Shown here piece after piece: positions 27,652 to 35,769 of a DNA stretch of 64,000 bases. The position numbers and the translations under genes are program-made. Within the stretch, counting starts at the first letter, position 1; the number at the start of each line of letters is the position of its first letter. A model generated the notes under the pieces. It worked only from the letters and a program-made list of their open reading frames with translations, was not told the origin of the DNA and made no database searches. This stretch comes from Enterococcus hirae ATCC 9790 (GTDB lineage Bacteria; Bacillota; Bacilli; Lactobacillales; Enterococcaceae). Location: positions 649,606 to 713,605 of the forward strand of contig NC_018081.1 in NCBI RefSeq assembly GCF_000271405.2. The letters are read 5' to 3'.

Positions 27652-28278
27652 CTACTTTTGCAACAATTGAAGTCTTTTACTATCTATATTCGTCATACCA
27701 AGACATTTCCAACCGCTTTCTTTTTCGCAAACAAGATAATCATTATTTCCTTTATTATGCTCTTCTAATAATAAAATAAATTTAATTTCTCTTGTAATCG
27801 ATATTCCTTCTTTGGGGCTTTTCTGTAAAATTTTATTTATATCAATTTCATATTCTTCAGAAGTAGAAATTTCTTTTACAAAAGAAGAACTCTTATTGTT
27901 CTGCACTTGTAATAAGTAACAATCAGGAGCTTTTAATGAAATCAATGGGCATTTCCTCTTTTTACCCTCTATTTTAATGTTAGCTTTTATTTCCAATTGT
28001 TTATCTATATCCTTATCATAAAGAATTAGTTTGTCAGATTCTTGTTCTATTGCTTCTATATAAATTCTAATTATTAACTTATTTTTTTTATAAAAATAGT
28101 CTATAGCGGAGAATAAACTATTTCCAATAAAACTAAATATAGCAATATCAAATCCTGTAAGGATTTTTGTGTCTGGGATATTAACAAAAAAATGAGCAAT
28201 CGGTATAAAATAAGAACAAACTCCTGAAATAATAACAATTATTAACTGCTTTATTTGTTTAAATATTTCATTCTTCAT
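27652..28278 (-). CDS. Two-helix membrane protein with cytosolic domain, second gene of the operon
   Basis: 208 residues: two hydrophobic segments near 10-30 and 40-60, then a ~145-residue soluble domain (LIIRIYIEAIEQESDKLIL...). The ATG overlaps the stop of the upstream gene by 11 bases (ATGAAGAATGA), a strong coupling sign. Membrane-anchored sensor or effector is plausible by layout only. Not a recognised family. Confidence 0.65.
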   Translation of the reverse strand: MKNEIFKQIKQLIIVIISGVCSYFIPIAHFFVNIPDTKILTGFDIAIFSFIGNSLFSAIDYFYKKNKLIIRIYIEAIEQESDKLILYDKDIDKQLEIKANIKIEGKKRKCPLISLKAPDCYLLQVQNNKSSSFVKEISTSEEYEIDINKILQKSPKEGISITREIKFILLLEEHNKGNNDYLVCEKESGWKCLGMTNIDSKRLQLLQK

Positions 28279-28753
28279 AAAAGTACCTCAGAAGACATTT
28301 AGAAACGAAGCTATCAAAAACTTTCTCAATTTTTCGTCCTAAACAAATACCATTTGATTTAATAGTAATTTCAGAACTAGTATTTTTATTTAAAAATCTA
28401 AGTTCCATAATATCTATAGATTCTTTGTCTGAAATCCATTCTAATTCTGAAACGATTTTATATATATTATTTGGTTGCGTCCTCAATTGCAGTAACCAAT
28501 GATTAAGCTCTTCTTGAATACCATCCTCTGCATCTTCAGACATTTTTATCTTGGTTAAAACAATATCTGAATTTTCAGAAGTAGCTTTTACTAAAAAAAG
28601 CATCAGTTCTGTATTAAATAAAACTTGTCTAAATCCTCTTTTTCTTTGCGACTTGATAAAATCAGAATAATTAATCTCAGAAGAATCATATGGAATCAGC
28701 AAAAATTCACATGAATTACGGTCTACTTTTTTAAAAATTTTAGCAAATTCCAT
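28268..28753 (-). CDS. Unknown 161-residue protein, first gene of the operon
   Basis: Soluble, mixed alpha/beta composition, no signal peptide (MEFAKIFKKVDRNSCEFLLIPY...). ATG 28753 with TTAGGAGATG. Co-translated with the membrane protein gene. It lies just behind the integrase, facing away from it, where cargo such as anti-phage genes is often found. Function not recognised. Confidence 0.6.
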   Translation of the reverse strand: MEFAKIFKKVDRNSCEFLLIPYDSSEINYSDFIKSQRKRGFRQVLFNTELMLFLVKATSENSDIVLTKIKMSEDAEDGIQEELNHWLLQLRTQPNNIYKIVSELEWISDKESIDIMELRFLNKNTSSEITIKSNGICLGRKIEKVFDSFVSKCLLRYFYEE

Positions 28754-28942
28754 AAAAACATCTCCTAAATTTTGATGGTATATTCAATATTTATTATACA
28801 ATAAATCTTCATTAGTAAACAGAAAATTCCTATTTCTCTGGGAAAAAGTATAAAAATCCACTTATACTTCTTATAGAATTCTACTACTCGATATCATATA
28901 ATAGTCTCAACTTTATCCTATGCCATAAAAAGGAGAATTTTT

Positions 28943-30109
28943 ATGGCACAAATTAAACCATACAAAAAACAAGATGGCACTATCAATTATATGTTTGATT
29001 TTTATGTAGGCATCAATCCTAAAACTGGGAAGAAACAGAAAACAACTAGAAGGGGGTTTAAAACAGAGGAAGAAGCTAGTTTAGCATTAGCGGAATTAAG
29101 TCTTTTGGTTGCAACTGAACAGTATGTACCTAAGAAACACCATACCTTTAATGAAATTTTCACACTATGGTATAAGCAGTATTGCAACCTAGTAAAGGAA
29201 AGCACTGCAGTTACAGCTAAATGTGAATTCAAGTATGCAATATTGCCAAAATTTCAAGAAATGAGAATCCAAGACATTACTCCAATTTATTGTCAGCAAA
29301 TAGTAAATGAATGGTATAAAGATAAACCAAAAAGAGCTAGTAGGTTTATTTACTATTTTAATAGAGTAATGGAACATGCTATGTTCTTAGAATTAATCTA
29401 TCAAAACCCAATGGCTAATGTTAAAAAAACAGTAACCAATCTTAATTTAAATCATTATGAAGAGTTTTCAAATTTTTTTACTAAAGAAGAATTAATCGAG
29501 TTTCTGAGATTTACAAAAGAAAATTTTGATTCTGAAAGATATGCCTTTTTTAGAACACTGGCATTTACTGGATTACGCAAAGGAGAAGCATTTGCTTTAA
29601 CTTGGGAGGATGTTAATTTTGACGAGAAGTATTTAGAAGTAACTAAAACTGTTGCTAAAGGAGACAGAAACAAAATCCTAATTCACCCACCGAAAACAAA
29701 GGCTGGTTTTAGAAGAATAAGTTTGGACAATGCCACATTAGAATCTCTAAAGACATGGCGTGAAAAACAAGCAATAAAATTTGGTTTACCTAAGATAAAT
29801 CCTAATCAGATTATTTTTTCTAATTATAAAAATACTTATCTCGAATCAGGTATAACTAAAGAGTGGTTTTTAACAATTCAGAGATTGTATAGGAAAAAGA
29901 CTGGTAAAGAAATCAAAACAATCACAATGCACGGTTTTAGACACACACATGCAAGTCTATTATACAAAGCAAATATCCCAATTAAAGAAGCTCAAGAAAG
30001 ACTTGGACATTCAAATGTGAAAACGACACTGAACATTTACACTCACTTATCCAAAGACCAAAGAGATAAAACAGCTAATCGTTTTGCTGAGTTTATGAAT
30101 GAAATATAA
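28943..30109 (+). CDS. int: Island integrase (tyrosine recombinase, Tn916-Int type architecture)
   Basis: 388 residues. N-terminal arm-binding-like domain (about 1-60), SAM-like core-binding domain (about 65-165), catalytic domain with R212 in TGLRKGEA, H330 and R333 in HGFRHTHAS, H356 in LGHSNVKTT and Tyr366 in LNIYTHLS; all present. ATG 28943 with AAAAAGGAG. Ends 61 bases from rplT, the insertion target. A decayed copy with the same leader lies at 19309-19628. Inserts the island into the 3' end of rplT. Confidence 0.95.
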   Translation: MAQIKPYKKQDGTINYMFDFYVGINPKTGKKQKTTRRGFKTEEEASLALAELSLLVATEQYVPKKHHTFNEIFTLWYKQYCNLVKESTAVTAKCEFKYAILPKFQEMRIQDITPIYCQQIVNEWYKDKPKRASRFIYYFNRVMEHAMFLELIYQNPMANVKKTVTNLNLNHYEEFSNFFTKEELIEFLRFTKENFDSERYAFFRTLAFTGLRKGEAFALTWEDVNFDEKYLEVTKTVAKGDRNKILIHPPKTKAGFRRISLDNATLESLKTWREKQAIKFGLPKINPNQIIFSNYKNTYLESGITKEWFLTIQRLYRKKTGKEIKTITMHGFRHTHASLLYKANIPIKEAQERLGHSNVKTTLNIYTHLSKDQRDKTANRFAEFMNEI

Positions 30110-30125
30110 CAAAATGCAAAATAAA

Positions 30126-30149
30126 AAACCCACTGATTATAGTGGGTTC
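30126..30149. terminator. Terminator of the rplT operon
   Basis: Stem AACCCACT / AGTGGGTT; on the minus strand followed by TTTTTTATTTT. It also lies just after the plus-strand integrase. Confidence 0.8.
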
Positions 30150-30160
30150 GGGGTATTCAA
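30150..30160. repeat. Arm-site-like repeat at the island right end
   Basis: GGGGTATTCAA, same as the two copies at 19884-19907, oriented the same way on the plus strand. Confidence 0.55.
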
Positions 30161-30170
30161 AAGTTGCCTA

Positions 30171-30533
30171 TTACTTGTTTTCTAGGGCTTTTGAGGCTTG
30201 GTCAGCTAATGCAGTAAATGCTGCTGCATCGTGGACAGCTAAGTCGGCTAACATTTTACGGTTGATGTCGATTTCAGCTAATTTCAAACCGTGCATCAAT
30301 TTTGAGTAGCTCAAGCCATTCATACGTGCTGCTGCGTTGATACGAGCAATCCACAATTTACGGAAGTCGCGTTTCTTTTGACGACGATCGCGATATGCGT
30401 AGTTGTATGAATTCATTACTTGTTCTTTTGCTGTTTTAAATAAAGTGTGTTTTGAACCGTAGTAACCTTTTGCTAATTTTAGCATTCTTTTACGACGTTT
30501 ACGAGTGACTGTTCCACCTTTAACACGTGCCAT
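30171..30533 (-). CDS. rplT: 50S ribosomal protein L20
   Basis: 120-residue L20, an early-assembly 23S rRNA-binding protein and repressor of its own operon. Starts [29 protein letters not shown], typical of the family. Third gene of infC-rpmI-rplT. Its 3' end is the insertion site of the island; the last ~57 codons are duplicated, with differences, at 19687-19858, so part of the present 3' end may have come with the element while the protein remains complete. Confidence 0.98.
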   Translation of the reverse strand: MARVKGGTVTRKRRKRMLKLAKGYYGSKHTLFKTAKEQVMNSYNYAYRDRRQKKRDFRKLWIARINAAARMNGLSYSKLMHGLKLAEIDINRKMLADLAVHDAAAFTALADQASKALENK

Positions 30534-30586
30534 GTTTAATTCCTCCTAATAAAAATAAATCTTCAAATTTCGATCTTTTTGTTTTT

Positions 30587-30787
30587 TTATTTCATTTTTG
30601 CTAGTTGTTGGCGAATACGTTTGAAGTCGCCACTAGAAACCATGCTTGCTTTACGCAATTGACGGCGTTGTTTTTTAGTTTTACCGTGGAAACGGTGACT
30701 TGTAAACGCGCGGAAACGTTTTAATCCGCCTTTACCAGTACGTTTGAAACGTTTTGCTGATCCGCGGTGTGTTTTTTGTTTTGGCAT
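30587..30787 (-). CDS. rpmI: 50S ribosomal protein L35
   Basis: 66 residues, [28 protein letters not shown], the standard L35 start and length. ATG 30787 with GAGGAGGAAA upstream. Second gene of infC-rpmI-rplT, 53 bases before rplT. Confidence 0.98.
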   Translation of the reverse strand: MPKQKTHRGSAKRFKRTGKGGLKRFRAFTSHRFHGKTKKQRRQLRKASMVSSGDFKRIRQQLAKMK

Positions 30788-30858
30788 GACTATATTTCCT
30801 CCTCAAAATCTTTCGTTATCCGACTATCGACTGTCCAACAGTCAGTGAGTCATTCAAA

Positions 30859-31377
30859 TTACTTACTGTCGTTTTTCGGTGCCAGCGTCAAGAACATGCT
30901 GCGTCCGTCCATTTTCGCTTTTTGCTCAACTGTCGCAATATCAGCAGTTTCTTCAGCTAAGCGATCCAAGACTTTTTGACCAATTTCTTTGTGGGTAATG
31001 GCACGGCCTTTGAAGCGGATAGAAGCTTTCACTTTATCGCCCTTCTCTAAGAACTTACGTGCATTACGAAGTTTTGTATTGAAGTCATTCACGTCAATTG
31101 TTGGACTTAAACGAACTTCTTTAACATTGATCACTTTTTGTTTTTTACGCGCCTCGCGGTCTTTCTTTTGTTGCTCGAAACGGTATTTTCCGTAGTCCAT
31201 GATTCGCGCAACTGGTGGCTTCGCACTTGGGGCAACTAACACAAGATCTAAATTTGCTTGTTCTGCAATTTTCAATGCTTCTGCTTTTGTCTTAACTCCT
31301 AATTGCTCACCATCTGAACCGATCAATCGTAACTCACGTGCACGAATGCCGTCGTTAACCATCATATCCTTTGCTAT
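30859..31377 (-). CDS. infC: Translation initiation factor IF-3
   Basis: Two-domain IF-3 (N-terminal [23 protein letters not shown]-terminal [40 protein letters not shown]). It controls fidelity of start codon selection and prevents 30S-50S joining. The start is drawn at an ATA (31375-31377), 9 nt from GGAGG; an ATG at 31383 is only 3 nt from GGAGG, too close for efficient use, although most pipelines would choose it (174 aa). Non-AUG starts are known in infC of other bacteria, where IF-3 limits its own synthesis. Confidence 0.9.
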   Translation of the reverse strand: MAKDMMVNDGIRARELRLIGSDGEQLGVKTKAEALKIAEQANLDLVLVAPSAKPPVARIMDYGKYRFEQQKKDREARKKQKVINVKEVRLSPTIDVNDFNTKLRNARKFLEKGDKVKASIRFKGRAITHKEIGQKVLDRLAEETADIATVEQKAKMDGRSMFLTLAPKNDSK

Positions 31378-31433
31378 GGTCATTCACCTCCAAATATTAT
31401 GAGAGAAAGAAAAGCGTACCGAATATTCGGCAA

Positions 31434-31558
31434 TAAAAAAACGAGTTCTCTTCCAGAACCCGCACGTACTTCACCTAATTCAATAGATGAAAACTATCTA
31501 GCCCAGTGACTGAATCAACTAAGGCGAGAAGCGGGTGCTTCTGCTTTTATTTCTCAAC
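31434..31558 (-). ncRNA. L20 leader (autoregulatory) of infC-rpmI-rplT
   Basis: A ~125-base structured leader with AAGCAGAAGCACCCGCTTCT at the start and a Rho-independent terminator (CGAGTTCT/AGAACCCG stem at 31442-31462, T-run at 31434-31441). Fits the Firmicutes L20 leader in which free L20 favours termination. Confidence 0.8.
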
Positions 31559-31564
31559 TTCAAC

Positions 31565-31593
31565 AGTATAGCAAATCTATATTTTTTTGTCAA
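31565..31593 (-). promoter_or_regulatory. Promoter of the infC operon
   Basis: Minus-strand TTGACA (31588-31593), 17-bp spacer, TATACT (31565-31570), just upstream of the L20 leader. Confidence 0.85.
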
Positions 31594-31735
31594 TCTTTTT
31601 CACTAGAGACTCTCGAAACATTCCCTAATCAGTTAATTACTTTAGTTATATACTTGTCCAAATAAAAAACTTTTAGCTATCGAAACACACCCTTCATCAG
31701 ACACTCAACTTTTTTGGTGACCGTCTTCCTTGAAA

Positions 31736-32641
31736 CTACCGAATCCTACGCCACAATGCGATCAGCATCCAAACTGACAATATCAGACTGATGAATAAGG
31801 CGATCCCCCAACCAAAGACAGAATGTGTAAAAGGCAATTGTAGATTCATACCGAAAAAGCCTGTCACAATGGTAGGAACAGTCAGAATCAACGACCAGAC
31901 TGTCAAAAATTTCATTGTGTCATTTAAGTTGTTGTTCAACAAATTATTATACGTTCCCGAAAGTTGATCAAGGATCTGGGAGGCCAAATTGGTCATTTCC
32001 ACTGCCTGCTTTGCTTCGATCAATGCATCATCCAATTGTTCCTTCTCTTTTTCAGTGAGCTTTCGATAAATCGCTAATGCTTTGATTTGTTCTAATAACA
32101 CGACATTTTGTTTTGTACCAGTCACTAGATAAACTAAACCAACTTCGAGGTCAGATAAAGCTAGTAAATTGCGGTTCGTAGTTTTTTCTCGCAACTTTTG
32201 GTTTAAGCGTTGTCGTTCACTATTCACTTCTTCAATCAACGGGAAGAAGGAATCTGAAATCAGAAAGAGCGTACGAAAAAGTAAACTATATACATTTATC
32301 TCGGAATCTCGATCTAAGATTGAACGAATCAGGCGAATCACATATTCTGTATTTTGAGTCGTAAATGTAAATAGACCATTTTCTTTTAGAATAAATGCTA
32401 CTGGACTTGTTTCATAGTGGTTTTCGATTTTTTGTTGATGAGGAACATTGGTGACTAAAAGTAAAATATCATCAAGAGTATCATATTCCACACGAGCACG
32501 TTCATTTTTGTCTAAAGAATAGGTAAGCATCTCATCACTAATGCCATACTCTTCCTTAAGATTTTTGATTCCCATTACATCATCTCTAGGCACATTCAGC
32601 CAAAAATTTTGATCAAAATTAAAAAAATGTTTTTCTCTCAT
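31736..32641 (-). CDS. CorA-family divalent cation transporter
   Basis: 301 residues from ATG 32641 (AAGGGG 6-7 nt upstream; an upstream start at 32686 is in frame but lacks a good site). Large cytosolic N-terminal funnel domain, then two C-terminal membrane helices, the first ending in the signature GMN (TGFFGMNLQLPF). Transports Mg2+ or another divalent cation as a pentamer. Single gene; some CorA relatives export or carry Zn2+ or Co2+, which the sequence does not decide. Confidence 0.92.
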   Translation of the reverse strand: MREKHFFNFDQNFWLNVPRDDVMGIKNLKEEYGISDEMLTYSLDKNERARVEYDTLDDILLLVTNVPHQQKIENHYETSPVAFILKENGLFTFTTQNTEYVIRLIRSILDRDSEINVYSLLFRTLFLISDSFFPLIEEVNSERQRLNQKLREKTTNRNLLALSDLEVGLVYLVTGTKQNVVLLEQIKALAIYRKLTEKEKEQLDDALIEAKQAVEMTNLASQILDQLSGTYNNLLNNNLNDTMKFLTVWSLILTVPTIVTGFFGMNLQLPFTHSVFGWGIALFISLILSVWMLIALWRRIR

Positions 32642-32759
32642 ACAGTCCCCTTCTTCCTGTGCTGATAGATTCATTAGGTATCTCACGACGATTCTTCTAA
32701 GTATTCTTGGCGAATTTACAAATCATTAGCCCTTCCGACCGCTGTCTCGCTCTTAAAAA

Positions 32760-32817
32760 TAAATAAGCCGATGAAAAGCGAAAATAGCTCTCCTATTTTC
32801 AATTTCTTCGGCTTAGC
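32760..32817 (-). terminator. Terminator after the deoxynucleoside kinase gene
   Basis: Long imperfect stem (TAAGCCGAAGAAA...GAAAATAG / CTATTTTC...CATCGGCTTA) with T-rich end on the minus strand. Confidence 0.7.
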
Positions 32818-32865
32818 TATCGAAGTTAGATCCTGTCTTCTTTATACTATCATTTTTTATTGGAC

Positions 32866-33525
32866 TCAAGAAACAAAGACTTCTTGACGAATTTCTGCCA
32901 ACTTTTCTTCAATCATGTTCAGCACTTCTACTTTTGCTTGGGGATCTTCCACAAAATTGAATCGATCGCCATCAATTTGGATTTTGGGACTTTCATTGTA
33001 CTCGTCATACCATTGATCATAGCGACGATTCAATTCTTTGTAATAATCATATAAGCTTGGATCGAAGGAAAGTTGTTCATATGATCGTCCTCTTTTTTCG
33101 ATCCGTTCAAGCATCGTATCAAATGAAACACGAATATGAACCAATAAATCCGGATGTTTTTTATGTGCGGCATACGGCAACTCTTCCATCATATTTGCTA
33201 ATAGCTCGTCATATACTCGAACTTCTGTTTCAGTTGCCCGACCCAAATCAGCATTCAAATGAAAAAGCAAAGAATCTTCATAGATCGAACGATCTAAAAC
33301 ATTGTTGTCTTCTTTCATTGCCTGCTTGATACTTTCAAAACGTTTATTCAAAAAATAGATTTGTAACAAAAACGCATACTGCTCAGGATTGGCATAAAAT
33401 AAAGGCAATACCTCATTATCCTCGATTGACTCATAAAAAGCTCGACTTCCAAAGTGTTCAGCCATCATTTCTGTTAAACTTGATTTTCCAGCGCCAATGG
33501 TACCTGCTAAAACAATCACACTCAT
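32866..33525 (-). CDS. Deoxynucleoside kinase (dGK/dAK type)
   Basis: About 219 residues. P-loop GTIGAGKSSL (about 8-17), the DRSIYEDSLLF substrate-site motif, the lid Arg region (ERIEKRGRSYEQ), typical of Firmicutes deoxyadenosine/deoxyguanosine kinases of nucleotide salvage. Start at 33525 (MSVIVLAG); a GTG two codons later is better spaced from GGAGG, and an upstream ATG at 33570 is less likely. The exact base specificity cannot be read from the sequence. Confidence 0.9.
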   Translation of the reverse strand: MSVIVLAGTIGAGKSSLTEMMAEHFGSRAFYESIEDNEVLPLFYANPEQYAFLLQIYFLNKRFESIKQAMKEDNNVLDRSIYEDSLLFHLNADLGRATETEVRVYDELLANMMEELPYAAHKKHPDLLVHIRVSFDTMLERIEKRGRSYEQLSFDPSLYDYYKELNRRYDQWYDEYNESPKIQIDGDRFNFVEDPQAKVEVLNMIEEKLAEIRQEVFVS

Positions 33526-33570
33526 TAACCTCCAACTCACTTTATCACTAAATGTTGTGTCTTTTTCCAA

Positions 33571-33839
33571 TTCTTTTTAAATATACCCCCAATATCTGGT
33601 GGTGTCAATTAGGAATAACAGGATATTTCCATTCATAAAATTCAATAAAATCTTAAGAAAAAAGAGGTTTTTCAACAGAAAACGTATTCTTTATTTTACT
33701 TCTGGGAAGGTTTTAGTAAAATAAAGATGAATTGTTTTTTGAACTTCTATGTTATACAATCTGTTCGTTAGCGCAAAGGATCCAAGGCGCTTTATTTTTT
33801 GCTCAAAAAAGTTATGGGAATAAAAGAAGGAGTTAGATT
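33571..33839. other. Intergenic region, divergent promoters
   Basis: About 270 bases between the kinase gene and the mevalonate genes. Should hold the mvk promoter; no clear consensus is seen by eye. Confidence 0.4.
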
Positions 33840-34787
33840 ATGGCAAATTATGGCCAAGGGGAATCAAATGGTAAAATTATTCTGATGGGCGAACATGCAG
33901 TTGTCTACGGCGAACCGGCAATCGCTTTTCCTTTTCAGGCAGCAAAAGTAGTTGCTTCCTTGAATGAACACATCACTTCGTCAGGAGATCAGCTTGTTTC
34001 TTCCTACTATACAGGAATACTGCGTGATGCCCCACATTCGTTAAAAAACATCAAGCAGTTAGTATTCAACTTAAAAAAGGAACTGCAAATTGAGCAATCA
34101 TTAGAGTTAACTATTCACAGCACTATCCCTGCCGAACGTGGAATGGGCTCAAGCGCTGCAGTAGCTACGGCAGTTACTCGTGCCTTTTACGATTATCTCG
34201 AACAACCACTTTCTCGCGAACAGCTCTTGACAAATGTCCAAATTTCAGAAAAAATTGCCCATGGTAATCCTAGTGGTATCGATGCTGCGGCAACAAGCAG
34301 TTTAGAACCAATCTACTTTGTGAAAGGACACCCGTTTGATTATTTCTCTTTAAATATCGACGCTTTTTTGATTGTCGCTGATACCGGAATCAAAGGTCAG
34401 ACGCGAGCAGTGGTCAAAGACGTTGCTCATTTATTTGAAAAAGATCAGCAGAAAGTTGGACAAAAAATCCAACAACTAGGATACTTAACAAGGCAAGCCA
34501 AAAAAGCCATTGTTAAAAATAACCCCGAGCATTTAGCCCAAGCGATGAATGAAGCCCAACTAATTTTAAAAAATTTAACGATCAGCAACGATTTTCTTGA
34601 TGTATTGATCGAAACCGCTAGAGATTCAGGCGCTTTGGGAGCAAAACTAACTGGTGGTGGTCGAGGTGGCTGCATGATTGCGCTAGCTCAAACAAAAACA
34701 AAAGCCCAAGAAATCAGCGAAGCCCTCTTACAAGCGGGAGCAGCTGCAACTTGGATTCAAGGATTAGGAGTACATACCTATGTTTAA
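33840..34787 (+). CDS. mvk: Mevalonate kinase
   Basis: 315 residues, GHMP kinase fold. Phosphorylates mevalonate at the first ATP-dependent step toward isopentenyl diphosphate. GKIILMGEHAVVYGEPAIAFP (about 11-31), PAERGMGSSAAVATAV (ATP loop), and GSGALGAKLTGGGRGGCMIAL-like GAKLTGGGRGG (motif 3). ATG 33840 with GAAGGAG. First gene of mvk-mvaD-mvaK2-fni; overlaps mvaD by 8 bases. Confidence 0.97.
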   Translation: MANYGQGESNGKIILMGEHAVVYGEPAIAFPFQAAKVVASLNEHITSSGDQLVSSYYTGILRDAPHSLKNIKQLVFNLKKELQIEQSLELTIHSTIPAERGMGSSAAVATAVTRAFYDYLEQPLSREQLLTNVQISEKIAHGNPSGIDAAATSSLEPIYFVKGHPFDYFSLNIDAFLIVADTGIKGQTRAVVKDVAHLFEKDQQKVGQKIQQLGYLTRQAKKAIVKNNPEHLAQAMNEAQLILKNLTISNDFLDVLIETARDSGALGAKLTGGGRGGCMIALAQTKTKAQEISEALLQAGAAATWIQGLGVHTYV

Positions 34788-35757
34788 AGGCAAAGCACGA
34801 GCATATACGAATATCGCCCTTATCAAGTACTGGGGTAAAAAAAATGAATCGTTAATTCTCCCGATGAATAACAGCTTATCACTCACATTAGATGCATTTT
34901 ATACGGAAACTGAAGTCAGCTTTTCAGAAGCTTACACGGAAGACCAATTTTATTTAGATAATCAATTGCAAGATGAAAAAGCAACCAAAAAAATCAGTAC
35001 TTTTTTGGATATTGTGAGAGAAAAAGCGGGTACCACGAAAAAAGCAAAAGTGATCAGCCAGAATTTCGTTCCGACTGCTGCGGGTTTAGCTTCTTCTGCC
35101 AGCGGCTTAGCGGCTTTAGCCGGAGCATGCAACGAGGCATTGAAATTAGGGTTAGATGACCAAGCTTTATCAAGACTGGCTCGTAGAGGATCAGGTTCCG
35201 CTTGTCGGAGTATTTTTGGTGGATTTGTTGAATGGGAAAAAGGACACGATGATCAAAGTTCGTATGCTCATCCAATTTCCTCAGACGGTTTTGAAGATCA
35301 CTTAGCGATGGTCTTTCTATTGTTGAATGAACAAAAAAAGGATGTCTCAAGTCGTGATGGTATGCGCCGAACGGTTGAAACTTCAAGTTTTTATCAAGGA
35401 TGGTTAGATTCTGTCGAAGCCGATCTTTATCAACTAAAACAAGCAATCAAAACTAAGAACTTTCAACTTCTAGGTGAAACTATGGAACAAAATGGGTTAA
35501 AAATGCACGGAACGACATTAGCTGCTCGTCCGCCATTTACCTACTGGTCTCCTGATAGTTTAAAAGCCATGCAAGCGGTACGGGATTTAAGAAATCAGGG
35601 GATTCCTTGTTACTTTACTATGGATGCTGGCCCAAATGTGAAAGTGCTAGTTCAAAAAGACCATCTAGATAAGGTCAAAACAACATTTAGTGACTTATTT
35701 AGTAGCCAACAAGTCATTTCGGCTTTTGCAGGTCCAGGAATGACGATTATTGAATAA
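34780..35757 (+). CDS. mvaD: Diphosphomevalonate decarboxylase
   Basis: 325 residues. ATP-dependent decarboxylation of diphosphomevalonate to isopentenyl diphosphate. ARAYTNIALIKYWGKKNESLILP start, PTAAGLASSASGLAALAGA loop, RRGSGSACRSIFGGFVEW, and YFTMDAGPNVKVL. Starts inside the mvk end, so translation is coupled. Complete length. It contains an intact A8 tract at 34835-34842, a useful control for the frameshift question. Confidence 0.97.
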   Translation: MFKGKARAYTNIALIKYWGKKNESLILPMNNSLSLTLDAFYTETEVSFSEAYTEDQFYLDNQLQDEKATKKISTFLDIVREKAGTTKKAKVISQNFVPTAAGLASSASGLAALAGACNEALKLGLDDQALSRLARRGSGSACRSIFGGFVEWEKGHDDQSSYAHPISSDGFEDHLAMVFLLLNEQKKDVSSRDGMRRTVETSSFYQGWLDSVEADLYQLKQAIKTKNFQLLGETMEQNGLKMHGTTLAARPPFTYWSPDSLKAMQAVRDLRNQGIPCYFTMDAGPNVKVLVQKDHLDKVKTTFSDLFSSQQVISAFAGPGMTIIE

Positions 35758-35769
35758 AGGGAGATTTTT

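Noticed and set aside
30110..30170. tRNA gene as the island insertion site
   Set aside because: No tRNA cloverleaf; the duplicated sequence is the 3' end of rplT.
19300..30200. Complete prophage
   Set aside because: No terminase, portal, capsid, tail or lysis genes; the content is an integrative or plasmid-like element.
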